DNA from: Paralithodes platypus
Lineage: Eukaryota; Arthropoda; Malacostraca; Decapoda; Lithodidae
NCBI GenBank assembly: GCA_032716605.1
Contig: CM064502.1
Location: 33,176,910 to 33,240,909, forward strand
Direction: 5' to 3'
Length of the DNA stretch: 64,000 nucleotides
Shown: piece by piece, positions 10,701-21,540 of the stretch
How the letters are laid out: every line of letters begins with the position of its first letter
How positions within the stretch are numbered: the stretch's first letter is position 1
Position numbers and translations under genes: made by a program
Notes under the pieces: generated by a model
The model's database searches: none
Seen by the model: only the letters and a program-made list of their open reading frames with translations
Told to the model about the DNA's origin: nothing

Positions 10701-11951
10701 CTAACCCCATGATGCTGACTAACCCACTAACACTAACCTAAAGTATTTGTTCGTTACCCCTTCTAACAAATACCTATTCATAACCTCACGTGGTATGTTC
10801 TACAAACTATTGAAATACGTAACCCATTGTGCATGTTTTCTTTTCCAATCTTCTTCACCGAAGAACACACATCTCGTCAGCCACCACCTTCTAGTACACA
10901 ATTTACATTGCTCTATCTCCTTCCCTTTAGTAACCAAGCAGGGTATAAGCTGTGCCAGACTTAGAACATGACCTCACCCACACGACGAAGCGACAATTCC
11001 TTGCGTTGTGTTTGTGTCAGGTACGTGACTACCAGAGTCGATCCATGTGATATAATGATAACTGCACTACCACCCTAATTACACATGTCCTGCCTTCTCT
11101 TGGATCATTATCTATGTCTATATATATATATTCTCTCTCTCTCTCTCTCTCTCTCGCCTCACCAATATATTCCTGTTTTAGTGTTTTCCAGCCTGAACCA
11201 AATGTGGCTGACCACAACAAACCAATTAACTCGAAGGCCAGGCCGCCGAGCCGTGTCAGGTCACGGAGGGACTTACACCTGCTCCGCCCCCCCCCTTGAC
11301 CCCGACATAAAGGACCACCGGAGGAACTCTGGTTAGCAACCCCGTATACACACATGCGGGTACGTCTGAGTGTATTTCATTACTTGTCACTTCATTACTC
11401 AGGGACTACAGGTAACGGGAGGGCTATACATTCCCCCCCCCCCCCCCCACTCAATTCCTTTCTTAAAAAGTAGCTTACTTATAAAAGTCGGACCATTTGC
11501 CACCTGGCCTCCACGAGGCGAGGTACTCCGCCCCCAGCCTCCACGAATAACAACCAACAAAGGGGCCTCTTGCCAACGTCCTTTCCATTACTTGTTCTTA
11601 TATGTCCGGTTATAGACTAACACTGTTATGTAATCCAGGGCACCGGAAATGAGGAGCCAATTACCCAGACAGTTACTCCACAGCAACCCCATACCCAGCC
11701 ACCCCCCCAGGGGTAAAAGGACCACCCCCAGCAAAGGCAACATCCCGACTCCAGCATTCCCCGCACCTCCACCATCTTGATAGCTTGAAGAACCTGTTAG
11801 CCCCAGCCCCAAAAATTTGGCATTCACCTTCTCTTCACTCCCTAAAGTAGGTTCCTCCTAGAAAGCAGAAACTCCCCTGCCACCTCACTGAACAGCTCAG
11901 AATGACAAACCCATCAACCACCAGCCCAGGCAACACCGGGCAGCCCTGCTA

Positions 11952-11984
11952 TATAAACCCTGAGAGGAGAAGAGCTGGGTAAGT
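11952..11984 (+). promoter_or_regulatory. LTR TATA box and possible splice donor
   Basis: TATAAA at 11952-11957 is followed by GGGTAAGT, whose GT lies at 11979-11980. This is a plausible promoter and leader donor for the retroelement transcript. In the 3' LTR the equivalent reads TATACAAA (28211), so the two copies differ here. Confidence 0.45.
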
Positions 11985-12934
11985 GCAAATATCGCTTCTG
12001 ATGAACGGCATCCCGCTCTCTGACTGAAGACTATTTTAACTCACCACTCAAGATTACCTATAGACGAGCGGCACCCTGGAGTCTGTGTTTAAAATCAGTG
12101 ACATTGATATATATATTCTTTTGGATCTGTATTAATCGTGGCAACCCACCGGTTAATATAGATACCTTTTACTAATACATATATCTACCCCAAATAAGTG
12201 ATTAAGAACTCATTGTTGGAATCACCTCTTCCACTTGAGTTTTATAACCTTTTATATAGAATACAAAAAAACAAAAATACATATTAATACTGAGTATTTC
12301 TGGCCTCCCAGAATTTAATATAGTTATTTATATTAGTGTCTAACCTAACCTAATAGAATTATTGAAAGACGAAGGCAGCCCTACCTTTCAATACTTTATT
12401 ATTTTAGACATCCAACTTGTACTTAACTCACAGGGATCTAGGATAGAAAGATCTTTTGTGTTAGAAGGGTCTATGCGAGACACTCTTAGGAGAGCTTAGC
12501 AAGAATAGATCCTTGGCACATTTCGTCTGTGGCACCCCACAGAGTTTGTGACAAAAAGGGTAAAATTGCCTGAGTTCTTTGAACCTCTCATATGGATTAG
12601 AGACAGTTAAGAAGAGCCCTTGAGTAGGCCCTCCTTACGTTAGTTCGATGGGATGCTAGTCCGGCCTCAGCCTGAAGCATAACATTAAAAATCCTAGCCC
12701 CGAGAGTACCTTAACGGAACTTCATCAACGGTTGATGGCCCATCTGTAACTTCTCCACACAACTGGACCCCCTGGACGGCCCCGGAACAGCCGAGAAGCC
12801 CTCGACGACATCAGATCGAGATTCTAAGAAGATAACCCAACAGTGCACGATTAACTATCATTGTATCAGTGCGGAGATACTGTATCACCAGATCGTTTGT
12901 ATTTGCCCATGCTCACCTTGAAGTTATTTGCTAA

Positions 12935-13138
12935 CCGCGACGAGTGTTTCAAGTTCGATCCTTAGAGTTCCCTGTTCATTGCCCGAGAATTCGTACCAGT
13001 AAAAGTTATTACGAGATAATTACCGCGACAATATTTACCCTCAGCCACTTAACAAGTTTTTCCTACATTGGATATTATGGTATAGATATTCTGAGATCCC
13101 AAGAAGATTGCGGGATAGGTCGTAAAGCGAATCTGTGA
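12935..13138 (+). other. LTR-internal ORF with retropepsin-like tail (5' LTR)
   Basis: A 65-70 codon frame with no ATG near its start, ending TGA at 13136-13138. Its C-terminal part reads YIGYYGIDILRSQEDCGI, which resembles the 'G-Y-L-G-L-D-L-L....C' end of the element's own protease at 17990-18070. The frame is kept in the 3' LTR at 29193-29393 with few changes. It is probably a captured or decayed protease fragment rather than an expressed gene. Confidence 0.35.
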
Positions 13139-13599
13139 CGAATTTCCAACACATGCATTAACAGTCAAAAAGTATACAATTCTAGTTGTCTATCTACTCT
13201 ACCAGATCTTGTGAAGTTGAAACCTGACGGTAGCCCAACATCTAAATAAAATAACTAAGCCTTATGCATAATCAACGAACCTTACTGGATGCTATGAGAA
13301 CTTAACCAGTGCCCTAATAAGTGACTTTCTTCTCATCTTGTATCTTGTCTTTATCTCAGAAGAATAATACCTGAGTGTTGAAAGTGGCATTGCACTCTCC
13401 ATCCAGATACACGATTGTGCTAGGAGAATAACAAGACCAAGCTTGATACTGAATCTATTGTTCCTACCTATGTTTTCCACAGTGAATTGAGTCTTTTTCT
13501 ATACCGGCGAGTGTGTTAATTCAATAAAGCTGTATTACAGACCACATTCCGAAATTATATTTCGGAATTATATTCCAGGAAACACTCTGGAAGAGGCAT

Positions 13600-14669
13600 G
13601 TGGAACAGTGGCTTGTCGGAAGGAGGAAAAGATATAGGATATACTGGATGGGTGTGGAGACTGATAAAGTGGAAGGAGGAGTGGGTGTTCTGGTGGCTGA
13701 AGAGCTGGCGGAAAGTGTGCTTCAGATTACGAGAGTTAGTGAAAGGCTGATTGTTTTGAAGTTGAAAGTTGGTGAAAGAATTCTGAATGTCTATCTGCAT
13801 ATGCCCCACAGGCTGGTTTACAGAAGAGATAAAAGAGGACTTCTGGAATGACACCGTCAGTGTCATTTCAGGCCTCTCGGAGAACGAAATAACAATCATG
13901 GGGGGGGGACCTCAATGGTCACGTGGGAGAATCTGCAGATGGATACGAGGGGGTACATGGAGGAAATGGTTACGGAAGGAGAAATCTAGAAGGCGAATAT
14001 ATATTGGAGTCCTGCGTTGCACTCAACATGGTTGTGTGTAACACAAAGTTCAAGAAAAGACAGAGCCACCTGATCACATATAACTCTGGGGTCTCCAGTA
14101 GCCAGATAGATTACTTCTTGGTTAACAGGAAAGACTGGAAACTAGTTCGAGATGTAAAGGTCATCTCGAGCGAAGAATGTTTCCCCCAGCATAAGCTACT
14201 TGTGTGTGACATGAGCTTATACAAAGATCCTAAGCGCAAGAAGGTTTACATACCCAAAAGGAAAGTGTGGCTGCTGAAGGACCAGGAAGTTAGGGATAGG
14301 TTTCATAGTGAACTGGAGGAAATGAATAGAAATAAGGAAGCTAGGCCTAACGATGTAAATAGCCAATGGAACTTTCTTAAGCATAGCCTTATCGTTGCCA
14401 CTGACGAAGTCTGTGGGAAAACAAAGGGTCACCTCAGGAATAAGACCTCTTGGTGGTGGAACGATGAGGTAGAACATGCTGTGAAAGAGAAAAGGAGATG
14501 CTTCAAAGCATGGAAGAAAGGAGGCAGCAGGGAGGAATACCAGGCAGCTAAACGAACTGCCAAAAGAGTTATTTACAATGCTAAACATTGCATTAAGGAC
14601 CTGGTCCTCGAACAAGTGTGTAACACTGACAATCCCAATGGGATCTTCAACCTAGCTAGGCGAGTTTAA
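13600..14669 (+). pseudogene. LINE endonuclease and linker region (broken)
   Basis: The frame at 13600-13851 gives the middle of an exonuclease-endonuclease-phosphatase domain ('GVGVLVAEELAESVLQI', 'RILNVYLHMP'). A run of nine G at 13902-13910 shifts the frame. The 13923-14669 frame continues 'GESADGYEGVHGGNGYG', 'NTKFKKRQSHLITY', 'SQIDYFLVNRKDW', including the Q-I-D-Y and H-K-L-L-V-C endonuclease signatures. It continues through a basic linker to a TAA at 14667. Family: APE endonuclease of RTE-type LINEs, which nicks target DNA. Inactive here because of truncation and frameshifts. Confidence 0.7.
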
Positions 14670-14726
14670 AATGACAGTAGGGATATTATAGGTGAACAGT
14701 GTGTTAGAAATGATAATGGGAAGATT

Positions 14727-16503
14727 GTGTATGCAGAAAATGAAATCAGAGAAGCATGGAAGGTACACTATGAACGATTGCTAAATGTAGAGTTTGAATG
14801 GGATAAGGAACAGCTTAGTATCGAAAAACCAATATCTGGGCCCCCTCCTTTGATAGCACCAGCTGTAGTGAGCGGCGCAATCAATAAAATGAAGGACGGT
14901 AAAGCTCCAGGTTGCTCCGACATTGTCGCTGAGATGATAAAAGCCTCAGAGGAGATTGGTGTAAACTTGGTCACTGAGTTGATAAACACCATTATTAAAG
15001 ATGAGAAAATCCCAGAGGATTGGCTCAAAAGTGTAATAGTAAATATATACAAAGGAAAAGGGGATGCGCTAGATAGAGGAAATTATAGGGGCCTGAAAAT
15101 GCTTGACCAAATCATGAACGTCTGTGAGAGAGTCCTTGAGGGTTTGATCAGGCAAAGCATCTCTATTGATGATATGCAGTTTGGTTTTATGCCAGGACGT
15201 GGTACAACTGATGCTATCTTCATAGTCAGGCAGATACAGGAAAGATACTTACTATAAGGCAGGGAGCTTTACTTTGTGTTTGTAGACCTGGAGATGGCCT
15301 TTGATAGGGTGCCTAGAGATGTTGTGCAGTGGGCTATGAGGAAACTTGGTGTGGAAGAGTGGCTGGTGCGTGTGATAATGAAGATGTATGAGGATTTGCG
15401 AAGTTTGGTGAGGGTGAAGGGTGTACTGAGTGATGAGTTCGCAGTTGTTGGAGTCCATCAGGGTTCAGTGTTAAGCCCCCTCCTCTTTATTATGGTCTTG
15501 GAAGCGCTGTCTAGAGTTTTTAGAGGCGGACTCCCGTTGGAACTGTTTTATGTAGACGATTTAGTCCTAATAGCTAACAGTATGCAGGATGCTGAGGCCA
15601 AATTCAGAGAGTGGAGAGAGGGCATGGCGAGCAAGGGTTTAAGAGTCAATATTAACAAAACCAAAGTTATGCATTGTAGATTGAGACGAGGATATGTGGA
15701 AAAGAGCGGTGCATACCCATGTGCAGTGTGTGGAAAGGGAGTGGGCGTTAACTCAATTCAATGTAGCATCTGTCAATGTTGGGTACACCATGGGAGTAAG
15801 CGCTGTAGTAGAATATCCTCCTGCCGAAGGATAAGTCAGAAATAGAGAAATTTGAGTGCGTAGTGTGCAAAGGCGAGCTTGTTTTAAGTGATGATCCTGT
15901 GGCTGTGACTTTGGAAATGAGTCTTTGGAGCTGGTGAACAACTTTTGTTACCTAGGAGATACCATCTCTGCCGGTGGTGGGGCCGAGGCTGCCACTGTTG
16001 CTAGAATTAGTTGTGGCTGGGGGAAGTTCATAGAATTGATGCCAATCCTGACCATGAAAATAATGCCTCTCCCCCTGAAGGGAAAGGTGTATGCCTCATG
16101 TGTTAGAAGTGCAATGACGTATGCCTCAGAAACATGGGCCGTTAAAGTAGAGGATGTCAACAGAATGGAGCGTAATGAGATGAGAATGGTGAGATGGATG
16201 TGTGGGGCCAGGCTACAGGATAGAATAACAAATGTTGAGCTGAGGAGACGTTTAGGTATAAAGAGTATTAGCGAGGTGATGCGTACAAGTAGACTGGGAT
16301 GGTATGGACATGTGGAGAGAATGGATGAACAAAATTGGGTGAAAAAATGCAGGTCTGTGATTGTGGAGGGAGCTGCACCAAGAGGTGGACCGAGGAAGAC
16401 CTGGGATCGGACTATACGCGCCGATCTCAAATCCAAGAACTTGACAAGTGAAGCAGCCCTTAACAGGGTTGCCTGGAACGCCACCATTAGGACAAGATAC
16501 TGA
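14727..16503 (+). pseudogene. LINE reverse transcriptase (broken in three frames)
   Basis: 14727-15257 carries RT fingers: 'KMKDGKAPGCSDIVAEMIK', 'VIVNIYKGKGD...NYRGLKMLD', 'MQFGFMPGRGTTDAIF'. A TAA at 15255 and a frame jump follow. 15276-15845 carries 'FVDLEMAFDRVPRDVV', 'HQGSVLSPLLF' and the catalytic box LFYVDDLVLIA, then a Cys-rich finger (CAVCGKGVGVNSIQCSICQC). 15925-16503 carries the C-terminal domain ('FCYLGDTIS', 'MRMVRWMCGA', 'GWYGHVERMD'). The two internal aspartates of YVDD are intact, but stops prevent a full protein. Confidence 0.75.
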
Positions 16504-16664
16504 AACTGCACTTATGTGTGGAACACTCAGTCTTAAAATGTTATGTATGTATGTATGTTTGGTTGATTCCTTGTACAGTATGGATGTATATGAAACCTGA
16601 TATTCCAGTTTTGTAGAACTCACCCAAGCAATCGTTAATCCTGTATAAAATCAGGGCGTAACAT

Positions 16665-16676
16665 TGGCGGCAGCGG
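16665..16676 (+). other. candidate tRNA primer-binding site
   Basis: One base after the 5' LTR end the sequence reads TGGCGGCAGCGG. It starts with TGG, complementary to the CCA end of a tRNA, as expected for a minus-strand primer site. I could not assign the tRNA. Confidence 0.6.
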
Positions 16677-16751
16677 TGATTCTTGATTCGGATAGAAGAT
16701 TTCATTGCATTTCATATTGCTAAACAATAGAAGCATTGTAACATCGCGAAT

Positions 16752-17564
16752 ATGGCCGCAGTTCGCTCGCACATCCCCATCCCGAAATACGATGGGGACA
16801 CATACGAAATCGAAACCTACATGGACATTGTAAAACCAGTGCTAGACATGGCATATAATACGGACCGAGAAAAAATCGCCGTACTGTTAACGCACCTGGG
16901 AAAAACCGTTTCCCTCATTGCATCACAAGTTAACCCCACACTCACTTGGGACCAGTTCCGGCCCATAGTTATCGAGGCCATTAAGCCCTCATTAGGCATC
17001 TTCGTCGGCCATGCCCGCATTAAAGACATAAAGTACGGAGGTGATCTAGAAGCCACCTTAGCTTCTATTTCACAACAAATCAAATCTGCTTTCCCCACTC
17101 TCCCCAAAATTCAACAAGATCAACACATTCTGGTGAATCTCGTTCAAGCGTTGCCCTCACCAGTTCGCGAATATTTTGTCATGCATGATCCTGTTGGTTT
17201 TCAACACGATCTGATCACCATCAGGAGAATCCTCGCGGTGCAACCCCAGAAAGCTAACACCATTGCCGCCATCAAAAGGTTCACCACCCACCCTCAGAAC
17301 ACGGGCCGCCCAACGACCACCAAACCCACGTACTACTCCGGCAAACCTCAACCCAGCAGGCCCAGGTTAAACCCCAACCCCATCCGCCGAGTGTACAACA
17401 AAAATCAGGCCTACAACAGCAACAAAAGTAAGAACCCTACTCTTGTTATTATCAACCCTTATAATTTCCCTGCATGTAATCACAAATGTGCTCTTCATGA
17501 CATCAGAGACTCTGCCAAATATCGCACAGTCCACCTCGCATCTCTGCCAATGAGGAAGGGATGA
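16752..17564 (+). CDS. Gypsy gag-like protein
   Basis: An intact 270-codon frame with an ATG 76 bases after the primer site, the normal position for gag. The N-terminal two thirds is an all-helical capsid-like region: 'PKYDGDTYEIETYMDIV' near the start, then 'LTWDQFRPIVIEAIKPSL' and 'LVNLVQALPSPVREYFVM'. The rest is a basic, Pro/Asn-rich tail with a Cys/His segment (CNHKCALHD at about residue 240). That segment resembles the C-x3-H motif of other Ty3 gag proteins but lacks a clear final Cys. Gag forms the particle that packages element RNA. No upstream promoter beyond the LTR is seen. The intact gag contrasts with the decayed pol that follows. Confidence 0.65.
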   Translation: MAAVRSHIPIPKYDGDTYEIETYMDIVKPVLDMAYNTDREKIAVLLTHLGKTVSLIASQVNPTLTWDQFRPIVIEAIKPSLGIFVGHARIKDIKYGGDLEATLASISQQIKSAFPTLPKIQQDQHILVNLVQALPSPVREYFVMHDPVGFQHDLITIRRILAVQPQKANTIAAIKRFTTHPQNTGRPTTTKPTYYSGKPQPSRPRLNPNPIRRVYNKNQAYNSNKSKNPTLVIINPYNFPACNHKCALHDIRDSAKYRTVHLASLPMRKG

Positions 17565-17738
17565 TCGAGGACTAGGAGGTCCAAGACCTCGACAACGAGG
17601 ACGTTGCTCACCTCGAAACTCATCAAGAAATGGAGGAAATCCTGGGAGAGTCCGAAATAGACCCCCAGGAATTTTAAATCTTCCCCCGCCTACAATGGCG
17701 TTGGCGGGGGACACCATAAATGACCAATCACCCCCATT

Positions 17739-18107
17739 TACCACCTTGCACAACTCCAAGGAATTCCTGTCCGGCTACTCATAGATACCGGCGCTTCCCG
17801 ATCATGCATATTCAGCTCATTTTATGACCAACACCATAAGAAGTTCGGCAGGGTACAAACTACCAAATCTAGACTAATCAGTGCCGGGGACGCCCCCCTA
17901 TATGTCAGGGGAGAAACTCATCCTTTGCATGTGACCACCCCCGCACCTCATGCAAATTGCTATCACCCCTTCGTAATCTTTCACTCAGATTGCCAGCATT
18001 ATGATGGGTACTTAGGGCTCGATCTCCTTCACAAGTTGCAAGCACAGGTTGACTGTGGCCAACGCCTGATCATGTTAAAAAAAAAAAAAACAACAACAAC
18101 AGAATAG
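17739..18107 (+). pseudogene. Gypsy retropepsin region
   Basis: The frame contains LLIDTGASRSCIF (near 17781), the catalytic D-T-G-A of retroviral-type aspartic proteases. It continues to 'DGYLGLDLLHKLQAQVDCG', the second conserved block (G-x-L-G-x-D). A 13-base poly-A (18077-18089) precedes its stop at 18107. The frame between gag and this domain contains a stop (TAA near 17730), so a frameshift or decay separates the two. In an active element the enzyme would process Gag-Pol. Confidence 0.65.
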
Positions 18108-18839
18108 CCCCCTTACAACCTGTGCCAACCCCAGCCAATCTCACCTGAAAGATAAACCTAAACCTAAATCTGCCGCATCCCATCTCGCAAAGCCGACACA
18201 TAAACCTAACCCAACACCCATAACTAACCAATCCGTTAACCAACAGCACCCCCAACGAATGGCTATTTCCCAAACAAATCCCAAAAGAAAGAAAAACAAA
18301 AATCCCCCCCCCCCAGCAAATATTCACCCCCCCAAATTAAACATGACCATCCTCCCTCAAACTCATCAACAAACTCCCACCCCCCCCCCCCCCCCTAGAA
18401 TAGAAACACTGGAGGCACCCCTCACGCCCCCCCTCCCCACAAACTGTCGTCCGCCACCCTCAACTTATCCTTCAAAGTCTACCTTGAGCCAGTCAGAACA
18501 AAAATTACCCCCCCCTCCTGACTATTATGTGTCCCGCTATGATCAAAAACCGAATTACCATCTCCCCCTAACCATCAAAAATGGGTGCCCCTTAGACCTA
18601 TACCCCAAGATGCCATGATTTTAACCCCCACCACCCCCTCCATAGACCAAAACCGATGTATAATCCAACCTGCCATATTGTCTTCCCAACAGAATACCAT
18701 TCTAATTGCCAATATTTCAGACGATGTACTAACTTTACCCAAAGGTTTAATCGTGGGCAACCTCAAAACTTTTGACGAAGTTGTCACTCCTCAGGTAACC
18801 CCCAACGAAAATCCTATATTACCCACCATACCAGACTCA
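18108..18839 (+). pseudogene. Pro-rich spacer and pol N-terminal region
   Basis: C-rich sequence with poly-C runs (for example 18378-18396) and no continuous frame. The frame at 18585-18869 has 'QQNTILIANISDDVLTLPKGLIVGNLKTF', which resembles the segment between protease and RT in Gypsy pol ('...L.KGT.IG.L..'). The MITE at 18840 cuts it. Confidence 0.45.
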
Positions 18840-19465
18840 TTAACCCGGGAACTGCGGGAAGACTCTTAAGAGTTCCCCCGGCGGACTGCGGGAAGACTAT
18901 TAAGAGTAAGGGGGAAACAAATTGATTTATAACACCCAAAAAAACACTGTTTTTTTTTTTTTTTTTTATTTTGTTATTGCCCCTGGGCCATGCCAAATAT
19001 CACTCCTCCACCTCCCCTCCTTCCCCACTTTCCTCCCCTCCTTCAGTTATCACCTATTTTCCCTGTTATTCCATTATTCTGTGGTATATTTTCGTGCTAA
19101 CATTAGCAAGTTGCAAGCAGGACATTGTCATCACTTTTAGCAAGCAAGGGCAAGAGAGAGAGAGAGAGTATCGATCGACAGTCTCTCTCCAGACAAGGAG
19201 AAAAGTGGTGGGAAAGGAGGGTGCCTCAGCCATATATTATGTAACTCCCGGCCTGTATCGCCGATTTTGACCATCCAAACGCTGTTTCCACTTGTTTTAT
19301 TGTTGTAACAGGTTAATACCTTTATAATCAACCTATAATAGGCGCATATGGATAAGTATTAATGCTATTTATGGTAAAATAACGATGTTAGTGATGGGAA
19401 CAGCTCAAATACGTCAGCACATGAGTGTGGTGTCTCATACCCCCCATGTGCACTTCAGAGGTTAA
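18840..19465 (+). mobile_element. TTAA MITE family A, copy 1, nested in Gypsy pol
   Basis: 626 bp from TTAA (18840-18843) + CCCGGGAACTGCGGG to ACTTCAGAGG + TTAA (19462-19465). The ends share an imperfect inverted repeat (CCCGGGAACTGC / CCTCTGAAGTGC). Gypsy pol sequence lies on both sides. It is inverted relative to the copy at 34655-35277, sharing the poly-T tract, GCCATGCCAAATATC-type core, and (AG)n/(TC)n blocks. Non-coding; piggyBac-like by TTAA duplication. Confidence 0.75.
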
Positions 19466-20041
19466 CCCCATATGCAACAGTGCCAGATACAACAATTGCT
19501 ACATGATTTTCGTGACGTATTCGCCCAGACCCCCACAGAAATGGGACGAACACACTTGGAACAACACGCCATTCATACCATGGGACCCCCACTACGACAA
19601 CCCTCCCGCAGGAAAAATCCACTGAATTAGAGACGCCGGATTAAAACTCAAACCCTCTAAATGCGAAATGGCCAAGAACACTGTAGGGTTTTTAGGACAC
19701 GTAATTTCCGCCCAAGACATCTCTGCAGACCCCAAGAAACTCTCCGCCATCAAAAATCAACAAACTCCCACTACCGTAAAAGGGGTACGCTCCTTCCTGG
19801 GGCTAGCCACCTACTACAGACGTTTCGTCCCACATTTTGCCGACATTGCCAGGCCCCTTCACCAACTCACCCCCAAAGGCACCAAGTTTTCCTGGACCCC
19901 AGAAAGACACTTGGCTTTCGAAACTCTGAAAGAAGAATTGGTAAAAGACCCTACCGTCGCCTTCCCAGATTACCAACGACCTTTCCGTCTGTACACGAAC
20001 GTTTCTCTGTATGCTATCGGAGCTGTCCTAGCCCAAGTCTG
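19466..20041 (+). pseudogene. Gypsy reverse transcriptase remnant, palm deleted
   Basis: 19474-19618 gives the RT N-terminal lead-in ('LLHDFRDVFAQTP...MGRTHLEQH'). At about 19620 it jumps directly to 'GLKLKPSKCEMAKNTVGFLGHVIS', which lies downstream of the catalytic palm, so the segment with Y-x-D-D is missing. The frame 19668-20042 continues with the connection ('RSFLGLATYYRRFVPHFADIARPL', 'FSWTPERHLAFETLKEEL') and enters RNase H before a TGA at 20040-20042. The deletion makes the polymerase non-functional. Confidence 0.75.
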
Positions 20042-20345
20042 AAACGGAACAGAACATGTAATTGCTTATGCTAGCTCCACCTTAAACACCGCCCAGCAGA
20101 ATTACGCCGCCACAAAACGTGAATGCCTCGGAGTAATTTGGGCCTTAAATCACTTCCGATCCTTCGTGCTAGGTGCCAAATTAGACATCATAACGGACCA
20201 CCAGAGCTTGCAATGGCTTAGAAAAGGCGAGACAAACTCGGCACTATTGGTACGCTGGAGGGAAACCCTGGAAGAATACTACTTCGAAATCCACTACCGC
20301 CCGGGAAAACTCCACACCAACGCCGACGCCCTCTACCGTCACCCT
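19960..20345 (+). pseudogene. Gypsy RNase H domain
   Basis: 'FRLYTNVSLYAIGAVLAQV', stop, then 'HVIAYASSTLNTAQQNYA', 'ECLGVIWALNHFRSFVLG', 'IITDHQSLQWL' and 'HTNADALYRHP'. The first catalytic Asp of the usual Y-T-D-A-S motif is Asn here; the Glu (ECLG) and the next Asp (TDHQSL) remain. In active elements this domain degrades the RNA strand of the hybrid. It is inactivated by the substitution and the stop at 20040. Confidence 0.7.
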
Positions 20346-20524
20346 GTACCTGAAAACATCCCCACCAATCTAGCAGCCTTGCAACACACGGACCTCGTCA
20401 ACACCTCCATCCGCCAAGACTCCACCCCAGTACCATTTACCCTACTTCAATCCTGGCAAAAAAAAATCAAACCAAAATGGATCCCCAAACAGATCTTTTC
20501 CCAACTAACTCGCTGGGGTGACCA

Positions 20525-21540
20525 ACTAACCACGGACTCCGGACATATCGTCGTCGAACCAAATGTTGCTCAAGAATACATGATTGCAATCCACGAGGGA
20601 AACAGGATTAATTTAGGCCAAAACAAGATGCTGAAATTTTTCAGGACCAATACTGGATCACAAACCCCTCCGGAATTGCAAAGGTCACCGAATCTAGCAA
20701 ACCATGTGCACTCGGCAAAGACAGGTGCCGCACCGCAGGACCCGCCGGCACCATCTCCGTCTAGAAGCCTTTCCAAACCCTCTCCCTGGACATCATGGGA
20801 CCTTTTCCCGTTAGCCACAACAAACGGTACATCGTCACCTTCGTCGACATATATTCCAAGTTCCTGGTCGCCTGCCCCACTTGCGACCATACAGCATCTA
20901 CCATTGCCACACTATTAGCCACCGAGATATTACCAGTGTTCGGAATACCCCTTTCACTCCTATCCGATAACGCCCCCGAATTTAAAGGACAAATCTGGGA
21001 AGAGATCACCAAGCTTATGTGGCATAAAAACCAAACACTCCTCCCCCTACTGGCCCCAAGGCAACGCAGTCTGCGAAAGAAGTCATCGCACCATCAACAA
21101 CCAATTACGTACCAGGATGATCTCTTTAAATACCTCAGACAGGCCATCCCAAATTAAGATGATACAATGGGGAATAAACACTTGCCCAAAAGAAGATGGT
21201 ATTTCCCCTCACGGAAGAGTGTCTGGAACAGCCCCACTTTTACTACCTTTTTATCACCAGGCCAAACAGTCCACCACCCAGTTCACCCTTGACCCCCTAC
21301 AACAATTAAAGAACACCCTTCATACCGCACAAATTTGCCAAGACACCAAACACAACGCCACAGATGACATAAGTCCCTTCGCCATTCACGACACCGTAAT
21401 GGTCGCCAAACTACCGGTCGTAAATAAACTAGGACCACGTTACGTAGGCCCATACACATTATTCCATGTCCCAAACCTCCATCAACTATCACGGAGAAAC
21501 CAGGACAATGCGAAATCGTTTCATACGCATATACAAACCT
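20525..21540 (+). pseudogene. Gypsy integrase (frameshifted)
   Basis: A degenerate zinc-binding lead-in (IHEGNRINLGQNKML near 20590) is followed by the core. 'MGPFPVSHNKRYIVTFVDIYSKF' supplies the first Asp and 'LSLLSDNAPEFKG' the second. After a frame shift near 21050, 'NAVCERSHRTINNQL' supplies the Glu of the D,D-35-E set. 'VMVAKLPVVNKLGPRYVGPYTLF' (21397-21465) is the GPY/F module typical of many Ty3/Gypsy integrases. Frameshifts around 20660-20790 and 21050 break the frame. Confidence 0.7.

Larger units (their letters stand above)
13563..16557 (+). mobile_element. RTE-like LINE nested in the 5' LTR
   Basis: A non-LTR retrotransposon interrupts the LTR between TTATATTT (13562) and the LTR sequence resuming near 16558. 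Order: end of an APE-type endonuclease, linker, reverse transcriptase with YVDD, a Cys/His finger, C-terminal domain, and a (TATG)n-like 3' tail (GTATGTATGTATG at 16543-16558). The 5' end of the endonuclease is missing. Frameshifts and stops break the ORF. Confidence 0.75.
9726..16663 (+). repeat. 5' LTR of the Gypsy element (interrupted)
   Basis: Begins TGAAATACAGGAG and ends GGGCGTAACA. It aligns end to end with the 3' LTR at 23053-29932 with scattered substitutions and small indels. The LINE at about 13563-16557 interrupts it; without that insert the LTR is about 3.94 kb, which is very long for this superfamily. Internal landmarks are three tandem units of about 145 bp (10345-10700), (TA)n/(CT)n (11113-11155), TATAAA (11952-11957) and AATAAA (13523-13528). 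Confidence 0.85.
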
